NCBI RefSeq assembly: GCF_002005165.1
Contig: NZ_CP019699.1
Location: 186,001 to 250,000, forward strand
Direction: 5' to 3'
From: Novibacillus thermophilus
Lineage (GTDB): Bacteria > Bacillota > Bacilli > Thermoactinomycetales > Novibacillaceae
DNA length: 64,000 nucleotides
Shown: positions 50,185 through 59,339 of the stretch, in pieces
How the letters are laid out: the number at the start of each line of letters is the position of its first letter
Position numbering within the stretch: position 1 is the first letter of the stretch
Translations under genes and position numbers: made by a program
Notes under the pieces: generated by a model
The model's input: the letters and a program-made list of their open reading frames with translations, nothing else
Databases searched by the model: none
What the model was told of the DNA's origin: nothing

Positions 50185-51347
50185 GCGAGGAAAATAAGCG
50201 TGCAATCCCGTTTGAAAAGCCGGACGACAGTCTGGAAGATCTGTTGGCGAACCCGTTCGGCGAACAGGATCGCGCTGAAGAGACGCGGGGGGAACAGTCG
50301 CCGAAGCGCATGATCGACGTGCTGCCGGAAGAACACAGACAAAAGGCGCTGCAACTGGCGAAACAGATTGATCCAGAGAATCACGAAGCGATCACCGCTT
50401 ACGGTACGGAAGCCCAGTCCAAGCTGCTAAACTTCTCCCACGCCATGCTCGACCACGTGCAAAAGAAGGATCTGGGGCCGATTGGCGACATCCTGAAAGA
50501 TTTAATGAAAAAGCTGGAACAGACGAATCCTGACGAGTTGCAAAGGGAAAGGAAAAACGTGTTGGCCCGTTGGTTCGGAAAAATTTCCGGGTCCATCAAT
50601 GAAACGCTGTCCAAGTACCAAAAAGTCGGGGCGCAAGTGGACCGCATCAGTGTGAAATTGGAGCACGCCAAAAAAGGACTCGTCGACGACATCCACGTGC
50701 TGGAAAAACTGTACGAACAAAACAAAGAGTACTTTCAAGCCCTGAACGTCTACATCGCGGCGGCCCAGGTGAAACTGGAGGAGCTCAACACGAAGGTCAT
50801 TCCAGCATTGAAGCAAAAGGCTGAAGCAAGCGGCGATCAGATGGCGTATCAAGAGGTGAACGACATGGTGCAGTTCGCCAACCGGCTGGAAAAAAGGGTG
50901 CACGACTTGGAAGTGAGCCGGCAGGTGACGATTCAGAGCGCCCCGCAAATCCGCCTCATTCAACATACGAACCAGGCCCTGGCGGAAAAAATCCAGTCGT
51001 CGATCATGACCGCCATTCCCCTGTGGAAAAACCAGATTGCCATCGCGCTCACACTGTTCCGTCAGAAACAGGCCGTAGAAGCCCAGCGACAAGTGTCGGA
51101 TACGACGAATGAGCTTCTCATAAAAAACTCGGAAATGCTAAAAGCGAATACGGTTGCCACTGCCAAAGAGAACGAGCGGGGACTCGTCGACATGGAGACG
51201 TTGCAGCAGACGCAGGCGAACCTCATCTCCACACTGGAAGAGACGATTGCCATTCAGCAAGAAGGACGTGCCAAGCGGCGGCAGGCGGAGCAAGCGTTAC
51301 TCGCCTTGGAAAACGAACTGAAACAAAAACTGATTGAACTAAAATAA
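50181..51347 (+). CDS. TelA-family toxic anion resistance protein (YaaN-like)
   Basis: A 388-residue cytosolic protein made almost wholly of helices with coiled-coil character: [18 protein letters not shown] region, then [60 protein letters not shown] and [20 protein letters not shown]. These are TelA/YaaN/YceH signatures. ATG 50181 overlaps the xpaC stop by four bases and follows AGAAGGGAG. Family members are linked to tellurite, bacteriocin and envelope-stress tolerance; mechanism not known. Confidence 0.9.
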   Translation: MSEENKRAIPFEKPDDSLEDLLANPFGEQDRAEETRGEQSPKRMIDVLPEEHRQKALQLAKQIDPENHEAITAYGTEAQSKLLNFSHAMLDHVQKKDLGPIGDILKDLMKKLEQTNPDELQRERKNVLARWFGKISGSINETLSKYQKVGAQVDRISVKLEHAKKGLVDDIHVLEKLYEQNKEYFQALNVYIAAAQVKLEELNTKVIPALKQKAEASGDQMAYQEVNDMVQFANRLEKRVHDLEVSRQVTIQSAPQIRLIQHTNQALAEKIQSSIMTAIPLWKNQIAIALTLFRQKQAVEAQRQVSDTTNELLIKNSEMLKANTVATAKENERGLVDMETLQQTQANLISTLEETIAIQQEGRAKRRQAEQALLALENELKQKLIELK

Positions 51348-51360
51348 GGGAGGTCGCCGC

Positions 51361-52155
51361 ATGAGACAGTATTTAGACCTGTGCCGCAGAATATTGACAG
51401 AAGGAACGAAAAAAGAAGACCGGACAGGCACGGGGACGATCAGTCTGTTCGGTCACCAAATGCGCTTTGATTTGAGTGAGGGTTTTCCGCTGTTGACGAC
51501 GAAAAAGCTGCACACGAAGTCCATTGTTTACGAACTGCTCTGGTTTTTAAAAGGAGACACGAACGTCCGCTATTTACAGGAAAACGGTGTGCGCATTTGG
51601 AACGAATGGGCCGATGAGAACGGCGACCTCGGTCCCGTGTACGGCAAGCAGTGGCGCAGTTTCCAGGGGGCGAACGGCAAAACGGTGGACCAGATCCAAT
51701 GGGTCGTGGACGAAATCAAGCGCAACCCGAACTCGCGTCGGCTAGTGGTCAGCGCCTGGAACCCGGCGGAACTGGATGAGATGGCGCTGCCGCCATGCCA
51801 TTGCCTGTTCCAATTTTACGTCTCTGAGGGGAAGCTGTCGTGTCAGCTGTACCAGCGCAGCGGAGACACGTTTCTCGGTGTGCCGTTTAACATCGCCAGT
51901 TACGCCCTTTTGACTCACATGATCGCACACGTCACGGGTCTAAAGCCGGGCTGGTTCATCCACACCCTCGGCGACGCCCACCTGTACCTCAACCACCTTG
52001 AGCAAGTGAACGAACAACTGCAGCGGGAGCCTTACCCTTTGCCGACGTTGAAGTTGAACCCGGATGTGCGCTCGATTTTTGACTTTACTTACGAAGACAT
52101 TGAAATTGTGAACTACAGAGCACACCCCCACATCAAAGGGCGTGTGTCTGTATGA
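51361..52155 (+). CDS. thyA: Thymidylate synthase
   Basis: Converts dUMP and 5,10-methylene-THF to dTMP and dihydrofolate. The 264-residue protein is of the short ThyA type: [20 protein letters not shown], the catalytic Cys in [36 protein letters not shown] and [14 protein letters not shown]-like sequence. AAGGGAGG precedes ATG 51361. The dihydrofolate reductase gene starts within its stop region (four-base overlap), a coupling that recycles the dihydrofolate it produces. Confidence 0.97.
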   Translation: MRQYLDLCRRILTEGTKKEDRTGTGTISLFGHQMRFDLSEGFPLLTTKKLHTKSIVYELLWFLKGDTNVRYLQENGVRIWNEWADENGDLGPVYGKQWRSFQGANGKTVDQIQWVVDEIKRNPNSRRLVVSAWNPAELDEMALPPCHCLFQFYVSEGKLSCQLYQRSGDTFLGVPFNIASYALLTHMIAHVTGLKPGWFIHTLGDAHLYLNHLEQVNEQLQREPYPLPTLKLNPDVRSIFDFTYEDIEIVNYRAHPHIKGRVSV

Positions 52156-52625
52156 TCAAGTTGATGGTGGCTTATGCGAACGGCCGGGTTATCGGCAAGG
52201 ACGGCAAGATGCCCTGGCACTTGCCGAATGACTTAAAGTATGTCAAAAACACGACGACCGGTCACACTGTCGTCATGGGTCGCAAGACGTTCGAATCCAT
52301 CGGGCGGCCGCTGCCGAACCGGCGCAACGTCGTCCTGACGCGGAATGAGCACTTCGACGCACCGGGCGTTGAAGTCGTACACAGTAAGAGCGACGTCCTC
52401 GCCCTCGGTGACGTGTTCATTCTCGGCGGCGCGAACGTGTACGCCCAGTTTCTCGACGAGGCGGACCGCCTCTACATTACGGAAATTGATCTTGACGTGG
52501 AAGGCGACACGTTTTTTCCCGATTGGAACCGGGAGGCGTTTACGTTAGTGTCGAAAGAGGAAGGGACACTGGACGAGAAGAATACGATCCCGCATACGTT
52601 TTACGTTTACGAGCGCAAGCGGTGA
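52152..52625 (+). CDS. Dihydrofolate reductase
   Basis: Reduces dihydrofolate to tetrahydrofolate with NADPH, the trimethoprim target. The 157-residue enzyme has [20 protein letters not shown], with Asp in the following [32 protein letters not shown] and [14 protein letters not shown]; the ending FYVYERK is typical. It overlaps thyA by four bases. Nothing suggests a resistance-type variant, but that cannot be judged without alignment. (folA or dfrA in other species.). Confidence 0.95.
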   Translation: MIKLMVAYANGRVIGKDGKMPWHLPNDLKYVKNTTTGHTVVMGRKTFESIGRPLPNRRNVVLTRNEHFDAPGVEVVHSKSDVLALGDVFILGGANVYAQFLDEADRLYITEIDLDVEGDTFFPDWNREAFTLVSKEEGTLDEKNTIPHTFYVYERKR

Positions 52626-52766
52626 TACATGTTAGCGGGATATCGCCGTGTTCCGCTTGGCGTGCTTTCCTCTTTCTGTCATCATGTGCTGGGGTGGTGT
52701 CAGCGTAACTTCTGAAAGAAATAGAGGTGACAGGCGGACGTCCGGTTGGAACGTCGCCGTGTAACG

Positions 52767-53804
52767 ATGAAAGGAAATTATTGGGTGACCACTTTCGCCG
52801 TTGTCGGGTTGTTTGCCGTGTTGGGACTCGTGGTCGTCATCTCGACGACGGACGTCATTGATCCGAAACAACCGAGCCAAGAGGAAAAAGAGCATGCCTC
52901 CGACGCTCCCAGTGCGACACCTGACGCCAGTCAAGGCGGAGTCGTCGCTGAACAAGCGCCACAAATCCTGCTGGAGGAAGGGGACACTGGCGAAGCGGTG
53001 CGCGAACTGCAGAAAAGGCTCACTGCACTGGGCTATGAGCTGGATGTCGACGGTGAGTACGGGATGACGACCAGGTGGTATGTCAAAGACTTTCAGTTGC
53101 AGGTAGGTTTATCCGGTGACGGACAGTATGACGCGGAAACGGATGTCCGTCTGAAACAGGCGCAGCGGGGAGAATGGACGATTGAACCGGGTCAAGCGAT
53201 CCATCTGAACGTATCGGACCGTACCGTGACAAATCCTGACGACCTGTTAGTGTTGGTGAATAAAACGCGGAGTCTGCCTGCCGATTACGTGCCGGAGGAG
53301 CTCGTTGAGCCTGATGTTCCCAAGTATTTCCAAGGGGGCGACTTGCCGTACAACAAAATGCGAGAAGTCGCGGCAGACGCTTTGGAGCGACTGTTTGCGC
53401 AAGGGGAACAAGAAGGTTTACAGCTTGTGGCGAGATCGGGGTACCGTTCGTACGAGACGCAAGTGGCCGTCTTTAACAGGAATAAAGAAAAAATTGGGGA
53501 AGAAGCGGCGAACAAGTACAGCGCCCGCCCCGGTGAAAGCGAGCACCAAACGGGCTTGGTGATGGATGTCACGTGTCCCGCTGTCGACCACGAGCTCGTG
53601 ACGGCGTTCGAGGACACGAAGGAAGGGAGGTGGCTGCGGGCCCACGCCCACGATTTTGGATTTATTATCCGCTATCCGAAGGGAAAAGAAGGGATTACCG
53701 GATACCAGTATGAGCCGTGGCATTTGCGCTATGTCGGTGAAGAAGCAGCTCAGGCCATCATGTCGCAAAATCTGACACTGGAAGAGTACTTGCTGCGAAA
53801 CTGA
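52767..53804 (+). CDS. D-alanyl-D-alanine carboxypeptidase (VanY-like) with peptidoglycan-binding domain
   Basis: An extracellular cell-wall enzyme: N-terminal membrane anchor (VTTFAVVGLFAVLGLVVVIS), an acidic linker, a PG_binding_1 domain (about residues 75-130, with GDTGEAVRELQKRLTALGYE), and a C-terminal M15B domain with SGYRSYETQVAVFNRN, the zinc residues in SEHQTGLVMDV and YEPWHLRYVG. It trims D-Ala from stem peptides, altering cross-linking. ATG 52767 (345 residues) seems best; an upstream TTG at 52746 also is in frame and neither has a strong SD. A terminator follows at once. Confidence 0.9.
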   Translation: MKGNYWVTTFAVVGLFAVLGLVVVISTTDVIDPKQPSQEEKEHASDAPSATPDASQGGVVAEQAPQILLEEGDTGEAVRELQKRLTALGYELDVDGEYGMTTRWYVKDFQLQVGLSGDGQYDAETDVRLKQAQRGEWTIEPGQAIHLNVSDRTVTNPDDLLVLVNKTRSLPADYVPEELVEPDVPKYFQGGDLPYNKMREVAADALERLFAQGEQEGLQLVARSGYRSYETQVAVFNRNKEKIGEEAANKYSARPGESEHQTGLVMDVTCPAVDHELVTAFEDTKEGRWLRAHAHDFGFIIRYPKGKEGITGYQYEPWHLRYVGEEAAQAIMSQNLTLEEYLLRN

Positions 53805-53833
53805 GGTCCTGCCAGAGGGCCTCAGTTCTTTTT
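53799..53833 (+). terminator. Terminator after the carboxypeptidase gene
   Basis: AACTGAGG/CCTCAGTT outer stem with inner pairing, then CTTTTT; the stem begins in the stop codon. Confidence 0.8.
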
Positions 53834-53968
53834 GGTAGAGAAATCTTCCTCTCTATCCTTCAAAAGATTGCAAAAGCAAAGTGAAGCCTGCACATCAGAC
53901 ATCCCGCCCAACCCGCGTCCGTTCCTGTTGCCGAGCGTACAGTCAGATGAGTACTTCTTTTCTTTTTG

Positions 53969-53997
53969 ATGACAATTATCGCATGATAGAGTATATT
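53969..53997 (+). promoter_or_regulatory. Candidate promoter of the mtnA-ECF operon
   Basis: ATGACA (53969) and TATATT (53992) with a 17-base spacer, 24 bases before the likely mtnA start. No SAM riboswitch or T-box was recognised between the terminator and this promoter. Confidence 0.5.
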
Positions 53998-54020
53998 CTA
54001 AAATGGGAGTGTGATCTTAA

Positions 54021-55093
54021 TTGCAACGAGGGGATCGCGCCGTTTGCCCGTTGTATTGGGATGACGATACCGGGCACATAGTGTTGCTCGACCAGACAAG
54101 ACTGCCCACGGAGATCGTATGGATTCGCATGAATCGAGTAGAAGACGTCTGGTCTGCGATTAAGCAGTTAAAGGTGAGGGGGCACCGGCTATTGGAATTG
54201 CGGCTGCTTACGGGGTGTACGTCGCGGTAGCAGATGAGCCGGAAAACGATTGTAAGGCCTTTTATACAGCATTTGTGGAAAGACGGGACTATTTATCGAC
54301 GTCGCGGCCGACTGCCGTCAATTTGTTTTGGGCCCTTGAGCGCATGACGCGGGTTCTGGACGAGGCGATGGAGGTGACGGACGATGTCGCCGGGCTCAAA
54401 CGCGTTCTGCTCGAGGAAGCCCACACCATTCGGGAGGAGGATGCGCGCATTTGCCGCAAAATCGGTGAGAACGCCCTCCCATTGCTCCGCGACGGGATGG
54501 GCATTCTGACGCACTGTAACGCCGGCGGGCTCGCCACATCCCAATACGGCACTGCCCTTTCTCCCATCTATTTGGCACATGAGCGGGGGTGGAAGCTGAA
54601 CGTTTTTGCCGATGAAACGCGTCCGTTGTTGCAAGGCGCTCGGCTGACCGCTTGGGAGCTCTTACAGGCGGGTGTGGATGTGACGCTCATTTGCGACAGT
54701 ATGGCTGCAGTGGTCATGGCGCAGAAAAAAGTGCAAGCCGTCATCGTCGGCTGTGACCGTGTCGCGGCCAACGGCGATGTGGCAAATAAAGTCGGCACAT
54801 ACGGTTTGGCGATTTTGGCGAAGGCCCACGACATTCCATTTTATGTGACGTGTCCGCTGTCGACGATCGACATGCAGGCCAAAACAGGTGAGCACATCCC
54901 TATCGAAGAGAGGGAAGCGGAGGAAATGACACACGGGTTCGGAAAGCAGACGGCGCCAGACGGCGTCACGGTCTACAATCCCGCCTTCGACGTCACCCCT
55001 CACACCTATGTATCAGCGATTATTACGGAGCGCGGCATTGTCAGGCCGCCGTTTGATCAAAGTCTCAAAACTCTTTTTGGAAAAGTGGGGTAA
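54021..55093 (+). pseudogene. mtnA: S-methyl-5-thioribose-1-phosphate isomerase (MtnA/DrdI-like), one-base frameshift
   Basis: Isomerises the 1-phosphate of 5-methylthioribose or 5-deoxyribose to the ribulose form. The start (TTG 54021) gives IVLLDQTRLPTEIVWIRMNR and QLKVRG, then the frame is lost at the G5 run 54178-54182. One more G yields [20 protein letters not shown], the invariant MtnA motif, and joins the second frame, which continues through [20 protein letters not shown] (catalytic Cys) and [20 protein letters not shown] (catalytic Asp) to [14 protein letters not shown]. Rejoined length is about 357, the normal size. It heads an operon with a class II aldolase and an ECF transporter. 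Confidence 0.87.
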
Positions 55094-55096
55094 TAA

Positions 55097-55798
55097 ATGA
55101 CAGGAAAAAGTATCAGAGAGGACATATGTGAGGTCGGCAGGCGCATGTATGCTAAAGGCTTTATCGCTGCCAACGACGGGAATGTGTCAGTCCGGACCGC
55201 GGAAGGTGAAATATGGACTACGCCTACAGGCTACTGTAAAGGTTTCCTCACGCCAGATGTGCTTGTAAAAGTGAGTGCTGCAGGGGAAGTGCTCGAAGGA
55301 AACGCGAGACCGTCGTCCGAGTTGAAAATGCACTTGTGCGTTTACCGAAAAAGAGGCGATGTTCAAGCTGTCGTTCACGCGCACCCTCCGTTTGCGACGG
55401 CCCATGCAGTGGCGGGTATTCCCTTGGACCGTGCCTACATGCCGGAATCCGTTGTCGTGCTGGGGACGATTCCCATTGCCAAGTACGGAACGCCTTCAAC
55501 AGAAGAAATTCCGGAAGCCATTGCGCCCTTCGTTCAAAATCATAACGGGCTGTTGCTGGAAAATCACGGCGCTCTCACGTGGGGGAAAGATTTACAGACG
55601 GCGTACGCTTTAATGGAGGCGTTGGAGTTTAACGCACATGTCAGCTTTCTCGTGCGCCAAATGGGAATGGAGCGCGAACTGTCGCATGAGCGTGTGGCTC
55701 AACTCGTCTCACTGCGTCAAAAAATGGGGTTCACCGGGGCCGTACCGAAAGGGGCTCCTTGTGCTCCGGGCGTGGACGTCTGCTTTGTACAAAAGTAG
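55097..55798 (+). CDS. Class II aldolase (fuculose-phosphate aldolase/DrdA-like)
   Basis: A 233-residue zinc aldolase. GNVSVRTAEGEIWTTPTGY gives the substrate pocket, PSSELKMHLCVYRKR carries the catalytic Glu, and VVHAHPPFATAHAV and LLLENHGALTWGKDLQTAY hold the zinc histidines. Beginning three bases after mtnA, it fits the aldolase that splits 5-deoxyribulose-1-phosphate or 5-methylthioribulose-1-phosphate to dihydroxyacetone phosphate and an aldehyde (the MTA-DHAP shunt or 5-deoxyribose disposal pathway). The MtnB dehydratase belongs to the same fold, but the fuculose-aldolase-like Glu and His pattern make an aldolase likelier. GC and codon use are like the neighbours. Confidence 0.82.
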   Translation: MTGKSIREDICEVGRRMYAKGFIAANDGNVSVRTAEGEIWTTPTGYCKGFLTPDVLVKVSAAGEVLEGNARPSSELKMHLCVYRKRGDVQAVVHAHPPFATAHAVAGIPLDRAYMPESVVVLGTIPIAKYGTPSTEEIPEAIAPFVQNHNGLLLENHGALTWGKDLQTAYALMEALEFNAHVSFLVRQMGMERELSHERVAQLVSLRQKMGFTGAVPKGAPCAPGVDVCFVQK

Positions 55799-55833
55799 AG
55801 ATGCAAGCTCGAAAGGATAGGGAGTGTACCAGA

Positions 55834-57543
55834 TTGAAAGCAGTTGTGTGGAAAAACTTCAGCTTCCTGTACCGCGGCGAGGCGGACGACGCTCTGCACG
55901 ACATCAACCTGGCGATTGAGCCAGGCCAGTTTGTGGCGGTCGTGGGGGCGAGCGGAGCGGGAAAATCGACGTTAAGTTTTACGTTGAACGGGCTGATTCC
56001 CCATTTTCAGAAAGGGCGTTTAACTGGTACGGTCACAGTGTTTGGCAAAGACGTTCAGCAGAAAAAAGTAAACGACATGGCGCAAGACGTCGGTCTCGTA
56101 TTTCAAGACTTTGAGTCCCAGTTGTTTTCTACGAACGTGAAACTGGAAGTGGCGTTCGGTCCAGAAAATTTTGAGCTGCCTTGGCAGGAGATCGACGAAC
56201 GGGTAAAAGCGTGGCTCCAAAATGTTGGGTTAGAGGAGTTCCAGGACCGGGACCCCAGCTCCCTTTCTGGCGGACAAAAACAGCGTCTCGCCATAGCCTC
56301 CGTCCTCGCGTTGAAACCGAAACTGTTAAGTCTGGATGAACCGACGACGGACCTAGACCCGGAAGGGAAAGACCATATTTTTCGCATCGCACATCAGCTA
56401 AAACGAGAGACGGACATGACGATCATCATGGCAGAACACGAAACGGAACGAATCATGGGCGCCGCGGACCGCGTCGTCGTGTTAGACCGGGGACAAATCG
56501 TCATGGACGGAACGCCGGCTGATGTCTTTTCGCAGACGGAACAGCTCCGGCAATGGGGCATTGCGCCGCTGCAAGGGGTTGAGTTACTGGAGGAAATCGG
56601 CGCTCCGCTCCCCGAGCAGCTGACCGAGGAGCACTTGTTGGAAGCTTTAGACCAGGCGGCACCTCGCATTGATGAAGCACAGTACAAAAAATTGTTGGAC
56701 GGCGACTCGGCTTATGTGCAATCTCTTGGAGAACCGCTCGTTGAGGTGAAGGAACTGACACATGTTTATTCCGGGGCGCCTCCCGGAACGCCGCCTGCTG
56801 TCGATCGCGTGTCTCTCGACATCCAAAAAGGAGATTTCGTCGCCGTTCTCGGGCAGAACGGCAGCGGGAAAACGACTCTGGTCAAACATTTTAACGGGTT
56901 GTTAAAGCCGACGGCGGGGACTGTCTCCTTCCGGAAAAAGACGACAGAAGATACTAGCATATACGAACTCGGCCAGCATATCGGTTACGTTTTTCAAAAC
57001 CCGGATCACCAAATTTTTGCCGAAACAGTATTTGATGAAGTGGCTTTCGGGTGCCGCATGCAGCGCTTGCCGGAAGAAGAGCTCAACGTCAGGGTAGCCG
57101 ATGCCTTGGAAGCCGTCAGTTTAAGCGGCTATGAGGAGCGCGATCCCTTTTCTCTGACAAAAGGAGAACGGCAACGGGTGGCCGTCGCCTCTGTCCTGTC
57201 CTTGAAACCGGAAGTGCTCATTTTCGATGAACCGACGACCGGCCTCGACTACAGGCAACAGCGTTCGATGATGGGCCTGATTCAGAAACTGAATGAGGAA
57301 GGGCACACGGTCATCATGGTCACACACCAGATGGACATCGTCGCCGAGTACGCCAAACGGGTGATCGTCATGAAAGACGGCAAATTGCTGTTACAGGGAA
57401 GGACGCGGGAAGTGTTTGCCCAGGAAGACGTGTTAAAGCAAGCGCATTTAGACGTTCCGTTTGTGACGAGGTGGTCGAACCGCCTGCAAAAAACACTCTT
57501 GTCCGTTGCGGAAGCGAAGCGCGTTTTCGTGAAGGAGGCGTGA
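55834..57543 (+). CDS. ECF transporter fused ATPase (two ATP-binding domains)
   Basis: A 569-residue fusion of the A and A' ATPases of an energy-coupling-factor importer. Domain 1: VVGASGAGKSTLSFTLNGLI, SLSGGQKQRLAIASVLA, LLSLDEPTTDLDPEG. Domain 2 (from about residue 330): VLGQNGSGKTTLVKHFNGLL, IGYVFQNPDHQIFAETVFDE, the altered signature SLTKGERQRVAVASVLS and LIFDEPTTGLDYRQQ. TTG 55834 has AGGGAG nine bases upstream and precedes the first family residues; upstream in-frame codons overlap the aldolase gene. It drives the T and S subunits encoded downstream. Confidence 0.92.
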   Translation: MKAVVWKNFSFLYRGEADDALHDINLAIEPGQFVAVVGASGAGKSTLSFTLNGLIPHFQKGRLTGTVTVFGKDVQQKKVNDMAQDVGLVFQDFESQLFSTNVKLEVAFGPENFELPWQEIDERVKAWLQNVGLEEFQDRDPSSLSGGQKQRLAIASVLALKPKLLSLDEPTTDLDPEGKDHIFRIAHQLKRETDMTIIMAEHETERIMGAADRVVVLDRGQIVMDGTPADVFSQTEQLRQWGIAPLQGVELLEEIGAPLPEQLTEEHLLEALDQAAPRIDEAQYKKLLDGDSAYVQSLGEPLVEVKELTHVYSGAPPGTPPAVDRVSLDIQKGDFVAVLGQNGSGKTTLVKHFNGLLKPTAGTVSFRKKTTEDTSIYELGQHIGYVFQNPDHQIFAETVFDEVAFGCRMQRLPEEELNVRVADALEAVSLSGYEERDPFSLTKGERQRVAVASVLSLKPEVLIFDEPTTGLDYRQQRSMMGLIQKLNEEGHTVIMVTHQMDIVAEYAKRVIVMKDGKLLLQGRTREVFAQEDVLKQAHLDVPFVTRWSNRLQKTLLSVAEAKRVFVKEA

Positions 57544-57546
57544 GCT

Positions 57547-58320
57547 GTGAACTTATACGAAGACAAAAATCGCTGGGTACACCGTTTAGACCCCCGCAGC
57601 AAAATCGCTTTTGCCTTCGTTTACACACTGTTGCTCTTCGTGGCGAGTCACCCGCTGTACGTTTTCACGCTGACGCTCATTATCGGAGCTGTCGGCTTTT
57701 CGGCCTCAGCTTTCGGACGGTTGAAGAAAATTTATCCGGTGTTGCTGTTCGTCTTTTTCTTCACCATCTTCTTGTGGACGCTGTTTGTCGGAGGCGAGAC
57801 GAAGCTGATCGGGTGGATCGACCTTGAAGCGGTGCTGTTCGGGGTGACCGCAGCTTTGCGGATCTTGAACGTGATTTTTCTCACTGTAATATTTTTTGCC
57901 ACGACGCGGGTGGAAGAGCTGACAGCCGGTTTAGTGACAATCGGTTTGCCGTACAAGGTGGGATTCGTGTTTTCCATGGCGATGCGTTTGGTGCCGACGT
58001 TCGTCGGAGCCGTGTATCAGATCATACAGGCACAGCGCTCCCGAGGTCTGGATCTGGAAAGCGGTTCGGTGTTCGTCAAACTAAGGCGCAGTGTCCCCCT
58101 TGTTGTCCCCGTCCTTTTAACTTCCTTGCGCAATACGAATCAGTTGGCGATGGCTTTGGAGAGTAAAGGGTTTGGCGTTGGAAAGAAGAGGACGTCCTAT
58201 TTGAAGCTGAAACTCAGCCAAGCGGACAAGCTCGTTTTGGCGGTCGTCATCGCCATGCTGACGGGAGGTGGTGCAATTGTAGCTCTCGATTTGTTCGAGT
58301 TAGGTGGTGTCGTACGCTAA
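57547..58320 (+). CDS. ECF transporter T component (EcfT)
   Basis: A 257-residue membrane scaffold that couples the ATPases to the substrate-binding subunit. It has about five helices and the cytoplasmic coupling motifs: DPRSKIAFAFVYTLLLFVAS, the AQRSRGLDLESG (ARG-type motif) and LESKGFGVGKKRTSYLKL (second ARG-like) near the C-terminus. GTG 57547 starts just three bases after the ATPase stop, so the genes are translationally coupled. It matches the CbiQ/EcfT family. Confidence 0.9.
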   Translation: MNLYEDKNRWVHRLDPRSKIAFAFVYTLLLFVASHPLYVFTLTLIIGAVGFSASAFGRLKKIYPVLLFVFFFTIFLWTLFVGGETKLIGWIDLEAVLFGVTAALRILNVIFLTVIFFATTRVEELTAGLVTIGLPYKVGFVFSMAMRLVPTFVGAVYQIIQAQRSRGLDLESGSVFVKLRRSVPLVVPVLLTSLRNTNQLAMALESKGFGVGKKRTSYLKLKLSQADKLVLAVVIAMLTGGGAIVALDLFELGGVVR

Positions 58321-58370
58321 GTATTTCACGAGGGAACAAAGGTAGTTTATTGCGGAAAGGAAGGGTCAAA

Positions 58371-59186
58371 ATGCGCATCGTGCGCGAAGTGTTGGGTGTT
58401 TGGACGAACACGCGGGCCATCATCCTCGTCGCACTGACAGCGGCTATTTACGCAGCGGTCCTCATTCCGCTGAAGGCGATTCCGATCATTCCAGGATTGA
58501 CGGAATTGCGCCCGGCCAATGTGTTGCCAGTTGTGTTTTCACTGCTGTTTGGTCCCGCTGCCGCGTGGGGGAGCGCCATCGGCAACACGATTGGGGACAT
58601 TGTCGGCGGTATTTTAGGACCTGGCAGTTTTTTCGGGTTTTTTGCCAATTTCTTCTTCGGCCTTGTTCCGTATTTATTGTGGGGGAGGCTTGGCTTTTTG
58701 TCCTCGGGCAAGAAGCCGATCATGAGCCCGAAAGAGGGACAGTACGGCAGGCAACTGCTGGAATATCTCGCGATTGCGTTAACAGCGTCTGGAGCGTGTG
58801 CCGTCGTCCTCGCGTGGGGTGTGGACGTGCTCGCCCTGTCTCCTTTCGGCGCTTTTTCCAACATTGTCTTGTTGAACAACTTTATTGCGTCGGCCGTATT
58901 GGGACCGTTACTGATGCCGCTCCTTTACCGGCGGGTTGAGCGGTGGGGGCTCCTGTACAGTGATCTCGTCGGTTGGGAAGACGGGGATGCCGCGCGCCCA
59001 GACGGTACTTTAAGGGCTGCGCCGCCCAGTTCCGGTGTCGGCGTGGTGCTGATGTTCACCGGCATTATCGGAGCGTACATTGTAGGAAATATGATCGCAT
59101 TCGGGCTGTTGTCCGTTGGGATAGGCATTGCCGCCGGTGCAGGCGTGTTTCTGCTGATCTTTATCGCTTCACTCGTCTTCTTTTAA
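58371..59186 (+). CDS. ECF transporter S (substrate-binding) component
   Basis: A 271-residue protein with about seven hydrophobic helices, which would bind the ligand for the adjacent ECF T/A complex. The first helix, NTRAIILVALTAAIYAAVLI, and GLTELRPANVLPVVFSLLFG and the IGNTIGDIVGGILGPGSFFG block resemble QueT-type ECF S components, which also occur in methionine-precursor transporters. It is longer than the usual S component (about 180-200 residues), with extra C-terminal helices. ATG 58371 has AAGGAAGGG upstream. The ligand is unknown; the operon partners point to a pentose derivative. Confidence 0.82.
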   Translation: MRIVREVLGVWTNTRAIILVALTAAIYAAVLIPLKAIPIIPGLTELRPANVLPVVFSLLFGPAAAWGSAIGNTIGDIVGGILGPGSFFGFFANFFFGLVPYLLWGRLGFLSSGKKPIMSPKEGQYGRQLLEYLAIALTASGACAVVLAWGVDVLALSPFGAFSNIVLLNNFIASAVLGPLLMPLLYRRVERWGLLYSDLVGWEDGDAARPDGTLRAAPPSSGVGVVLMFTGIIGAYIVGNMIAFGLLSVGIGIAAGAGVFLLIFIASLVFF

Positions 59187-59260
59187 AAACTGACGCTTTG
59201 CTATGCCAGGCGGGACCTTTTAATGGTGGTGAATGGAACGTTTTGACGTCTCCACTCAGA

Positions 59261-59298
59261 AAAGGCGTGACCGCCAGTGTTTCAGGCGTCACGCCTTT
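59261..59298. terminator. Bidirectional terminator between the ECF operon and the M24 peptidase gene
   Basis: AAAGGCGTGAC and GTCACGCCTTT are a perfect 11-base inverted repeat with a 16-base loop; the T/A tracts on both sides are short. Confidence 0.6.
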
Positions 59299-59339
59299 CC
59301 GGGGACAGGACCTTCGTGAAAGTCGAGCGGGTTGAACGG

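Noticed and set aside
53834-54020. SAM riboswitch or T-box before mtnA
   Set aside because: Searched by eye for the conserved SAM-box and T-box elements because of the pathway; none was found, only a promoter-like pair.
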